In this document: positions 26,185 to 33,999 of the stretch, piece after piece | How the letters are laid out: each line of letters opens with the position of its first letter | How positions within the stretch are numbered: position 1 is the stretch's first letter | Assembly: GCA_964512635.1 (NCBI GenBank) | Contig: CAZEJB010000020.1 | Span: 1-64,000 of the forward strand | Origin: JADZFO01 sp964512635 | Lineage (GTDB): Bacteria > 4484-113 > JAFGCY01 | Direction: 5' to 3' | DNA length: 64,000 bases | The notes under the pieces: model-generated | The model's input: the letters and a program-made list of their open reading frames with translations, nothing else | Databases searched by the model: none | Told to the model about the DNA's origin: nothing | Program-made: the position numbers and the translations under genes

Positions 26185-29166
26185 ATGCTTAACCGCGCTC
26201 CACGGTTGGCGTGGCTTTTCTGCTGCGCGTGGCTGGCTTTAATGCTGGCTTCATGCGGCGGAGGAGGAGATGGGGATACCACGCCCCTACCCGGCGAGGC
26301 TTTTAGCCTGTTAATCACTGCTGACCCCACGGTCGGAGAGGCCCCGCTGACGGTCACGTTCGCGGCTGTGCCTTCTGGCGGCGTTGCGCCGTACACCTAC
26401 TCGTGGGACTTCAACGGTGACAGTGTTGCGGATTCCAACGCGCAGAGCGGGACCTATATCTATACGCTCAGCGCGCAGGCCAGTGTTGTGGTGACGGATG
26501 CGAATGGCTCTGTTGTTCAGGCCCGCCGCTCCATTACCATCACCGGCAACTCGGTCCCGCCCGTCGGCCAGGGCCTCGATGTTCGTTTTACAGCAGACCC
26601 CACCATGGGCAGTGTGCCGTTTAACGTGACCTTCGATGCAGTGGTCAGCGGCGGCAAGGCCCCTTACAGCTATGCCTGGGACTTCGACGCGGACGGCACC
26701 TTCGACAGCTTCCTGAAGGCGCCGCTGTTCACTTACACCAAGGTCGGCACAAAGGTCAGCGATAACCTTTATGTCTTCTATCCGGTGCTGCGTGTAACAG
26801 ACAGCCGCGGTGTCGTCAGCACCAATATTGACGACAACAACAACGACGGCAATCCGGACTTCCGCGTAGCGATCAATGCGCTGCCTCAGGGCGGCGGCAT
26901 GTTCGTAACGGCTTCGGCGAACCCCAGCAGCGGCCAGGCGCCGCTGACTGTTGAGTTCAATGCCGGCGTCGGCGGTGTGAACGGCAGCTCGGTGCAGTAC
27001 CGCTGGGACTTTGGCGATGGCCAGACCAGCGCCTACTCTGTTTCCTCGCTGGCTTCGCACATCTACGTCAGCCCGGGTACCTATACCGCCACCGTCACGG
27101 CCCGCGACAATGCCTCCGGCCAGATCGTGACGAGCTCCCCGGTGACGGTAGAAGCGACTCCGGCCCAGACCTTCGGACTGCAGATTTCGGCTGATGTCGA
27201 AAGCGGCGCTGTGCCCTTCCTGGTCAGCGTGAGCGCAAACCCGGTCAACGGTACGGAGCCCATCACCTATCACTGGAACGTCTTTGACAACGTGCCTGAT
27301 GGAGATGGCAACCCCGGAATCGGCGGCTCGCCTTCGCTTAACGGCGCTGCGGTCGTGACCCCTGACAGCTCCACTCGCAAGAGCCCCAAGATCCACATCG
27401 GCAATACCGCCGGCGTGGCTGGCTCCTTCGACTATGCCATCCGTTGTATTGCTACGGACTCGCAGGGCAACTCGACCGCCAGCAACGTGATCCGCGTGAC
27501 TGCTCAGCCGCGTACCAACCCCAGCGACAATGCGCCGGGCTATTACGAGGCGCAGCGCCCGAACATCGTGGCTCTGACGACCTTCCCGATTCTGAGCAAC
27601 CCGCAGGGCTCGGCCAACCCGGTCTTTGTGGCGGTCAACCCGCCGGTGCCCTGGGGCCCGCGTGCCAACGCCGCGGTCTGCAGCCACCCGGCTGGCGTGA
27701 CCTTCATCATGGGCGGCGAGATCCTTGACGCCAACGGCCGCTTCCAGGGCCTCGTGTCCCCCGGCGACTCGGCCTATGCCTATGTTCCGCGCAAGGCGGC
27801 CACCGGCAGCAACCAGTCCAGCATCGGCAAGTGGAACCAGGGTGGCGGTATGGTGCTCCTGAACGACGGCGCCTCGCCGTCCTTCCCGGGCATCCCCGAC
27901 AGCCCGCCGCCGCCGCAGCTCGACCCGCAGCAGCCGGCTGCCATGCCGCCGCCGTCGGTGACCAACCGCAGCGCGCCCTTTGAGATCGTGGGTTCCGCCG
28001 CGGCAGTGATGATCCATGAAGGCGTTGAGACCAACGCAGTGGACAGCTATGCCCCTGAGGCTGATACTGTCCCCTTCCCCGATGGTATTGACCAGGCCTT
28101 CTTTGGCGTGGGTCACTACGCGGTGCCGGATGATCCGGGAGCCGGCTGGCAGCTTTCTTCGGCGATGACCAAGTCCGGTCTCGGCGTGCCGGTGGTCTAC
28201 GTCATCGGCGGTCGTACTGGCGCCAACAGCCCCAGCAATCTGGTCCAGAAGTACTATCCCTTCGGATTTGGTACCGAAGACCTGATCCCCTGGAGCAACG
28301 ACCTCGGCTGTCAGATCACCAACAATCAGGTTGACACCTGGAGCCCCTACTACCTGCGTCCTGACCAGGACCAGTATGTCGGCCCGGGCCAGAACTTTGA
28401 TCCATCCGTGACCCAGCGTGTCCCGGGCGTCGGCGACACCGGCATTCTCCCGGTTCTGCCGAAGGCGGCCTATGGCCTGATGGCGGTTTCGCTGGAGACC
28501 GGTCGTGACCGCAACAGCCCGAGCTTCCCCAACGGTCCTTATCACTATGTCTTCACCTTCGGCGGTATCGACGAGGGCGGCAGCGTGATGAGCGAAGCCC
28601 GCTGGTGGGATACCTCGATCGCCGCTGAAAACCCGACCAACGATGGTCTGACCGACGGCCTCTTCAGCGCGCTGCCGGCCATGCCGACCCCGCGCGCCTA
28701 CGGTAAGGCCGTGCTGATCCCCACCAACCCCCTGCGTATCGCGCTGGTCGGTGGTTTCGATGACAATGGCACCACCCTGAACACAGTCGATGTGTTTACC
28801 TTCGACAACGCCTTCGGCCCGAGCACCGGCAGCTGGAACACCTTCGCCGGTACCCTGCCCGAGGCTCTCGAGGCGATGGGTGCGGGCTACAACCCGGGTC
28901 CTGGTGGCCAGGCCTGGGTGCTCGCTATGAGCGGCTGGACCGGCAATGACTTCAGCAGCACCACTTACACGGCCCGCATCGGCAGCCCGGGTAACCTGGT
29001 GATCAGCGAGGCCATGCCTGTCGCTCCGCGCTTCGCCATCGGCTCCAGCCAGTCTGGCGCCGGTGCGAGTCTGGCCACGCCATGCGTGTTCAACCGCTTC
29101 TACCTGATCGGTGGTCAGGATGAGAACGCGGTGGAGAACATCCTTGAGGTTGTGAGCCTGCCCTAA
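26185..29166 (+). CDS. Lipoprotein with PKD repeats and a C-terminal kelch-like propeller
   Basis: 993 residues from an ATG with AGGAGG six bases upstream. The signal peptide ends in a lipobox (LMLASC, Cys24), so it is lipidated and anchored at the envelope. At least three PKD-type domains follow (about 40-120, 130-240, 240-325), each with APLTV or PFNV and a YxWDF core; a fourth, divergent one is likely to about 430. The C-terminal part from about 640 has kelch-style blades (VVYVIGGRTG, YVFTFGGIDEGG, RIALVGGFDD, FYLIGGQDEN). A surface role in binding polysaccharide or protein is probable from the domains; no enzyme site is seen. A TATAAT at 26075-26080 may be its promoter. The next gene is a paralogue. 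Confidence 0.85.
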   Translation: MLNRAPRLAWLFCCAWLALMLASCGGGGDGDTTPLPGEAFSLLITADPTVGEAPLTVTFAAVPSGGVAPYTYSWDFNGDSVADSNAQSGTYIYTLSAQASVVVTDANGSVVQARRSITITGNSVPPVGQGLDVRFTADPTMGSVPFNVTFDAVVSGGKAPYSYAWDFDADGTFDSFLKAPLFTYTKVGTKVSDNLYVFYPVLRVTDSRGVVSTNIDDNNNDGNPDFRVAINALPQGGGMFVTASANPSSGQAPLTVEFNAGVGGVNGSSVQYRWDFGDGQTSAYSVSSLASHIYVSPGTYTATVTARDNASGQIVTSSPVTVEATPAQTFGLQISADVESGAVPFLVSVSANPVNGTEPITYHWNVFDNVPDGDGNPGIGGSPSLNGAAVVTPDSSTRKSPKIHIGNTAGVAGSFDYAIRCIATDSQGNSTASNVIRVTAQPRTNPSDNAPGYYEAQRPNIVALTTFPILSNPQGSANPVFVAVNPPVPWGPRANAAVCSHPAGVTFIMGGEILDANGRFQGLVSPGDSAYAYVPRKAATGSNQSSIGKWNQGGGMVLLNDGASPSFPGIPDSPPPPQLDPQQPAAMPPPSVTNRSAPFEIVGSAAAVMIHEGVETNAVDSYAPEADTVPFPDGIDQAFFGVGHYAVPDDPGAGWQLSSAMTKSGLGVPVVYVIGGRTGANSPSNLVQKYYPFGFGTEDLIPWSNDLGCQITNNQVDTWSPYYLRPDQDQYVGPGQNFDPSVTQRVPGVGDTGILPVLPKAAYGLMAVSLETGRDRNSPSFPNGPYHYVFTFGGIDEGGSVMSEARWWDTSIAAENPTNDGLTDGLFSALPAMPTPRAYGKAVLIPTNPLRIALVGGFDDNGTTLNTVDVFTFDNAFGPSTGSWNTFAGTLPEALEAMGAGYNPGPGGQAWVLAMSGWTGNDFSSTTYTARIGSPGNLVISEAMPVAPRFAIGSSQSGAGASLATPCVFNRFYLIGGQDENAVENILEVVSLP

Positions 29167-29178
29167 CAGGAGTTAGCA

Positions 29179-31908
29179 ATGCGTTTTGAGGACACAATCG
29201 TGAAGCACGGGAAATGGGGACTTGGCGCGCTGCTTGCGCTGGCGCTCCTGGCCGGATCCTGTAGCTCCGGGGGGGACAGCAACAACGGTGGGAACAACGA
29301 CAATGGACCATTGGAGTTGAACCTCGCCGCTGCGGTGCCGACCACGGGCAGCAGCCCCCTGCGGGTTACCTTCACCGCCAACATCAGCGGAGGCACGGGA
29401 CCCTATTTCTATGCCTGGGACTTTGATGCCCAGGATGAAAATAGCAACTCGACCTTCGAACCGTCTGAGCTGGTGTTTGACCGCTTCCTGAACAACCAGT
29501 TCGACAAGACCATCAGCGTGACGAACGATTACTTCCTCAACGCTGCCAACGCCGGAAGCTCGACCAGCTATAACGCCGTGCTGCGGGTTACGGACAGTGA
29601 AAACACTGTCCTCTTCAGCACGCCGATCAATGTTCTGGTCAACTCCAATGCCGGGTTCACCATTGACCCGGCGGGGACCTTCTGGTTCACGGATGAGCTG
29701 GCCGACGACGGCACCTACGTTGCCCGCAACGGTCTCCCGGTCTATTTCCGGGCGGCGGTGCAGGGTGGCGCCCAGCCGCTGGCCTACCAGTGGGACTTTA
29801 ACGATGACGGCACTATCGACTCGACGGTCCAGTCGCCGCAGTTCACCTTCACCGTGCCGGAGCCGGGAGTGGACGTTTTCACTCCGCATCTGACTGTGGT
29901 GGACGACAACGGCGAGCAGCTGGGCTTCGATTTCGTGGTACCGGTCAATGGTCCCAGCGTTGGCGGCAACCCGCCGCCGGCCTTCTCGGTCCTGCTTGGC
30001 ACCAGCCCGCCGGCCCAGTCCGGTGTGGTACAGCTGCGCTACGATCCGACCGGTTCAGATCCGAACCTGCCGCTGGAGCCCGAGCTTGACCTCAGCATCG
30101 TGGTCAGCCCGGATCCGGCCCAGCGCGGCGTTCCGCCTTATGAGTACTACTGGGACTTCGAGTCGGACGGCAGCTTCGACAGCTCCGCGCCTTCGCCGAA
30201 TATCCCGTACTTCAAGCCGGGCGCGGTGGTTTCGACCAACCCCTACCTGATCGCTGAGGACACGAAGAACTTCGTGCTCAGTGTGACGGTGATTGACTCG
30301 GCCGGCCAGATTCAGAAGCTGACGCAGAACATTCAGGTGATCAAGTCGATCAGCCGTCCGGTTGATCCGATCATCGTGGATGTCAATTACAACATCGTGG
30401 GCAACACGGTTCCCTTCGGTGAGGTCGGCGGTTCCGGCGATACCCAGGAAGTCGACTTCGTCTTCACTTTGCCGAACCTGAGCAACAACGACCAGGTTTA
30501 CGAGTGGCAGATGGATATCGACGGCGACGGCGTCTCTGATCCGATCGACTTCGATAACGACCCCGGCACTGCTCCCGAGGCGGGCTTCAAGCCCTTCCCG
30601 TCGGGCAGCCGTGTGACGGCTCGTACCCGTGTCACCTTCGGTCCCTACGACGGCGACCTTGACGCTCTGAACGACGGCGACTGGCCGATCCCGAACTACT
30701 ACGCTGCGAGCGCCACCTTCCGCCGTCTGGCAACCGCCGGCGGTGGCCAGGAGGACCAGGTTGTGGTTCAGGTCCCGGTGAGCTTCGTTGAAGTCAACAA
30801 CATCACCGTCGACGGCAACCTGCTGAGCCGCTCCGAGCACACCATGGTCCCGCTGTTCCGCGTGATCAACGGCGGTGGCAACGGCCAGACTCTGGCCCAG
30901 CGCGACGCGGTGATCATCGGCGGCGCCAACAACGGCAACGCCCTGACCTCCGTCCAGCGTATCAGCCAGGAATTCAGCCTGCCGCTGGCCGCCGGTCAGC
31001 GTGAAGGTGTCCTGGGTGCCACATCCGTGCGCAATGGCGTGTCGATGACTGTCGCCCGCCGCGGTCAGAGCTCCTTCGTGGTGCCGACCGATACGAACGA
31101 CTTCTATAACGGCGGCGCCTACTTCAGCCTCGGCGGACGCAATGCCGAATCCGGCCAGCTGACCAGCACCGAGCTGCAGCCGGCCAACGACAATAGCGGC
31201 ACCATTGGCTGGCAGGTCGGACCGGAGATTACCGTTCCGCAGTCCTATGCCCTGACTGATGCCTTCTGTTCGCCCTTCGTCAACCTGATCTGCGGCGGCC
31301 TGCACAAGGCCACCCCCAGCAGCACGGCGGTGGTATCGGCGGCGACGATCGTCTACAACAGCCAGAACGACCCGACCAACCCGCTGGAGCCGGGCGCCTT
31401 CGACGCCACCGGCAACTTCGGCGCCAATATGATCACCCCGCGCTACGACGGCACCCTGGCCGTCGTGACCTCGCCGACCCTGCTGATCTATGCGATCGGC
31501 GGACGCGAGGCGGGTGGCCAGAGTGTGGCGACGGTCGAGGTTCTCGACCCGAACACCGGTGTCTGGAGCCAGGCCCCCTCGCTGCAGGATGCCCGCAGCG
31601 GCTGCACCGCCCAGTCGATCGATAACAAGATCTATGTCTGGGGTGGCGCATTCTATCCGGACAGCGAGTCCCAGAAGAGCCTGGTGCTGACGGCTGAAGT
31701 CTTCAACCCGGCAACCGGCGTCTGGAGCTACACCGTGGCCCCGACCAGCGCCCTGAACAACGGCGCCTCCGTGGCCTTCCCGGGTCCTGGTGCGGTTTCC
31801 ACCGCCGACGGCGTGAACATCAACACGGCCTGGGTCTTCGGCGGCGAGACGCTGAACAACGGAGACAGCTCCTTCCTGCAGGAGTTCGTCTTCTTCTACG
31901 ACTTCTAA
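29179..31908 (+). CDS. Lipoprotein with PKD-like repeats and kelch blades, paralogue of the previous gene
   Basis: 909 residues. The lipobox is LLAGSC (about Cys32), followed by a Ser/Gly/Asn-rich linker. PKD-like modules recur with FYAWDFD, LAYQWDFNDDG, YEYYWDFESDG and VYEWQMDIDGDG cores, several with Asp-rich loops that may bind calcium. The C-terminal region has kelch motifs (LLIYAIGGREAGG, KIYVWGGAF, TAWVFGGE). It lies 12 bases after the preceding paralogue with AGGAG six bases before the ATG, so the two are probably co-transcribed and act together on the cell surface. A strong terminator follows. Confidence 0.85.
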   Translation: MRFEDTIVKHGKWGLGALLALALLAGSCSSGGDSNNGGNNDNGPLELNLAAAVPTTGSSPLRVTFTANISGGTGPYFYAWDFDAQDENSNSTFEPSELVFDRFLNNQFDKTISVTNDYFLNAANAGSSTSYNAVLRVTDSENTVLFSTPINVLVNSNAGFTIDPAGTFWFTDELADDGTYVARNGLPVYFRAAVQGGAQPLAYQWDFNDDGTIDSTVQSPQFTFTVPEPGVDVFTPHLTVVDDNGEQLGFDFVVPVNGPSVGGNPPPAFSVLLGTSPPAQSGVVQLRYDPTGSDPNLPLEPELDLSIVVSPDPAQRGVPPYEYYWDFESDGSFDSSAPSPNIPYFKPGAVVSTNPYLIAEDTKNFVLSVTVIDSAGQIQKLTQNIQVIKSISRPVDPIIVDVNYNIVGNTVPFGEVGGSGDTQEVDFVFTLPNLSNNDQVYEWQMDIDGDGVSDPIDFDNDPGTAPEAGFKPFPSGSRVTARTRVTFGPYDGDLDALNDGDWPIPNYYAASATFRRLATAGGGQEDQVVVQVPVSFVEVNNITVDGNLLSRSEHTMVPLFRVINGGGNGQTLAQRDAVIIGGANNGNALTSVQRISQEFSLPLAAGQREGVLGATSVRNGVSMTVARRGQSSFVVPTDTNDFYNGGAYFSLGGRNAESGQLTSTELQPANDNSGTIGWQVGPEITVPQSYALTDAFCSPFVNLICGGLHKATPSSTAVVSAATIVYNSQNDPTNPLEPGAFDATGNFGANMITPRYDGTLAVVTSPTLLIYAIGGREAGGQSVATVEVLDPNTGVWSQAPSLQDARSGCTAQSIDNKIYVWGGAFYPDSESQKSLVLTAEVFNPATGVWSYTVAPTSALNNGASVAFPGPGAVSTADGVNINTAWVFGGETLNNGDSSFLQEFVFFYDF

Positions 31909-31930
31909 AGAAGTCCTGGCAAGCAGTAAC

Positions 31931-31968
31931 AAGGCCCGCTCCCTTCGGGGGGCGGGCCTTTCCTTTTC
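31931..31968 (+). terminator. Rho-independent terminator
   Basis: A stem of about 13 bp (AAGGCCCGCTCCC with its near-perfect complement) around a TTCG tetraloop, followed by TCCTTTT. It closes the two-gene PKD lipoprotein operon. Confidence 0.9.
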
Positions 31969-32042
31969 GGCTGCATCCCCGTGCACCGCAGCTTGCCTGC
32001 ATCCGCCTGCCCCGCCGCGCCGTCTGACGCTACTATTGCCGG

Positions 32043-32759
32043 GTGACAAAACAGGCGATCGTGGTTGGAGGAACCCGGCGGGTCGGGCGCTGGGTTTCCG
32101 AGGCGCTGCTGGCCGCCGACTGGCGGGTGCATGCGCTGTTCCGCAGCGCTGCCGGGGCTGCGGCGGAAGTGCAGCAGCAGCTCAGCTCCGCTGGCTTACC
32201 GTTCAGCGTACATCAGGCCGACGCCGCCGCTGACAGCGGCCTGCACCAGCTCTTCGCCGACCTCTGCGGCGGCGAGCCGCTGGACCTGCTGGTCAATGCC
32301 GCGGGGCCGGCAGCCCGCGGGCCGCTCAGCACAACCAGCGCGGCCGAACTGGAGGACCTCTGGCGCGGCAATGTGCTCTCGGTGCATAACGCGCTGCGCG
32401 CCGGCCTGCCATTCATGCGAAGCGGCAGCAGCGTGATCAACTTCATCAGCGCGGGGAATGAAAGCCTGCGGGCCTACCGGGATGTCCCGGCCTACAGCGC
32501 CTGCAAAACCATGCTGGCGTCCTACAGCCGCAGTCTGGCCCGCGAACTGGCCCCCCGCGGAGTGGCCGTCAACTGCATCGCGCTGGGGGTTACGGAGCTG
32601 CCGCCCGAAGGGGTGCCGGCTCTGGGCACGGAGGCCCTGCCCACCGGTGAATATGTGGGCCAGGAGGACGTGGCTCGCGCGGTCTGGTATCTGTGTTCGC
32701 AGCCGGGCGCGCAGCTGACCGGCAGCGTGCTGAACCTCGGCGGCGGCTTTGCCCTCTAA
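32043..32759 (+). CDS. Short-chain dehydrogenase/reductase
   Basis: 238 residues from a GTG start. The NAD(P)-binding motif is GGTRRVGR near the N-terminus, NAAG lies in strand four, and the catalytic Ser and Tyr-x-x-x-Lys are in FISAG and AYSACK. The glycine motif variant and length resemble FabG/pteridine-reductase-like SDRs; the substrate cannot be told. TACTAT ends six bases before the GTG and there is no ribosome-binding site, so it is a leaderless candidate. Neighbours give no pathway. Confidence 0.85.
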   Translation: MTKQAIVVGGTRRVGRWVSEALLAADWRVHALFRSAAGAAAEVQQQLSSAGLPFSVHQADAAADSGLHQLFADLCGGEPLDLLVNAAGPAARGPLSTTSAAELEDLWRGNVLSVHNALRAGLPFMRSGSSVINFISAGNESLRAYRDVPAYSACKTMLASYSRSLARELAPRGVAVNCIALGVTELPPEGVPALGTEALPTGEYVGQEDVARAVWYLCSQPGAQLTGSVLNLGGGFAL

Positions 32760-32786
32760 GGCTGCCTGCCGCCAGGGCCGGGCGCC

Positions 32787-33197
32787 TTACTGCGCGACAA
32801 TCTCCATGCTTTCATCGGCGCTGTAGTCGAAGTGCCCGGCCGGGTTGTCCGTGCTGACCTGAAAACCGTTGCCGCCGTTGGTTAGCTGCAGGTCAAGCTC
32901 GAGGCCATGGCCCATGATGCCCGTGCCGCTGGCGAAGCGGTCGTCAAGGAAGGGCGGGTTGGCTCCGGCAAGCTCAGTGAAGTCGCCGAAGCGCCCCTCC
33001 GAGGCATAAAAGGCCTGCTGGGCCGACAGAACGATCCGGACGCACTGCCGGGCCTTTTCATCCAGGCTCTTGCGGCGCGTCTCCATCAGAATCGGGATCG
33101 CAATGGTGGCGATGATGCCAATCACGGCAATCACGATCAGAAGCTCGATCAGACTGAATCCACGCCTTGCGGCGCACTCCTTAACCTTCCTGCGCAT
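32787..33197 (-). CDS. Type II secretion/type IV pilin-like pseudopilin
   Basis: 136 residues. The prepilin leader ends at Gly in RRGFSLIELLIVIAVIGI; cleavage is expected before Phe, and Glu5 of the mature form is present. The hydrophobic helix is followed by SLDEKARQCVRIVLSAQQAFYASEGRFG, a typical GspG/PilE-like alpha-helix and loop. GGGAG lies six bases before the ATG at 33197; a longer frame is less likely. No prepilin peptidase, ATPase or secretin is nearby, so the machine it belongs to is elsewhere. It is a paralogue of the next gene. Confidence 0.85.
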   Translation of the reverse strand: MRRKVKECAARRGFSLIELLIVIAVIGIIATIAIPILMETRRKSLDEKARQCVRIVLSAQQAFYASEGRFGDFTELAGANPPFLDDRFASGTGIMGHGLELDLQLTNGGNGFQVSTDNPAGHFDYSADESMEIVAQ

Positions 33198-33411
33198 AAC
33201 TGACTCCCGGAGCAACGCGATAACTGCGGTCCTAACACTCCTTCCCACCCAGGGGAGCCAGTGAGAATGTAACGCGCAGCCGGGCCCGGCGGAGGCAGTT
33301 AACTAGATGTTCGTCTGGTTTAAGCCCTTCAATACCAATGCAAGTTCAGACTCTAATCCTGTGGGCCTTGCATAACACTGGGACCCGCATCTTCAGAGGA
33401 CGCAGGCAGCG

Positions 33412-33819
33412 TCAGAGGCTGCGAACCACGAAGGTCTCGTCCACGCCGAAGTCATAGTTGCCACCCGGGTTGGCGATCTCGGCGCTGAAGCGCAGGCCGC
33501 GGTCGGATGTGCTCAGGTCGATTTCAAGGCCCTGGCCCAGGGTACCGCCGGCAAAGCGGGAGTCCAGGTAGGGCGGGATGCTGGTGGAAAGTTCCTCGAC
33601 GCTGCCAAAACGGCCTTCGGCGGCGAAAAAGTTCTGCTCGGCGGTGGCCAGGCTGCGCAGGCAGGCCCGGGCCTTTTCATCCAGAGAGGCGCGCCGCGCG
33701 TTCAGCAGCAGCGGAATGGCGATCGTGGCGATGATGCCAATAACGGAGACCACCATCAGGGTCTCGATCAGGCTGAAACCCCGGCGCAGGCGCGCCGACG
33801 GACGATTCTTAGTAACCAT
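33412..33819 (-). CDS. Pseudopilin, paralogue of the preceding gene
   Basis: 135 residues from an ATG with GGGGG upstream. The leader and mature N-terminus are RRGFSLIETLMVVSVIGI, followed by SLDEKARACLRSLATAEQNFFAAEGRFG, almost the same plan as the neighbour. Both end in a short beta region with a conserved Asp-Glu (FGVDETFVV here). The pair probably arose by tandem duplication. The 214 bases between the genes contain no other gene that I can see. Confidence 0.85.
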   Translation of the reverse strand: MVTKNRPSARLRRGFSLIETLMVVSVIGIIATIAIPLLLNARRASLDEKARACLRSLATAEQNFFAAEGRFGSVEELSTSIPPYLDSRFAGGTLGQGLEIDLSTSDRGLRFSAEIANPGGNYDFGVDETFVVRSL

Positions 33820-33999
33820 TCTGCACCCCCGAAAAATCCTGCTCTGGGAATACTTCCCTCTCACCACCCGCGGGAGCGCCATTGGAGTTTTACCAGATTT
33901 TATAAATGTAAACAAGTATTTAATCTGCTTAACCGTCATTTTCCTCGGCCTGCGCGGCCTGCGCGCTGGTCCCGCGTCGGCTGCGGCTAAGATAGGCTC

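Noticed and set aside
26311..32049. Antisense frames opposite both PKD lipoproteins
   Set aside because: Low-complexity Arg/Val/Ala translations without ribosome-binding sites; the sense genes have lipoboxes and AGGAG sites.
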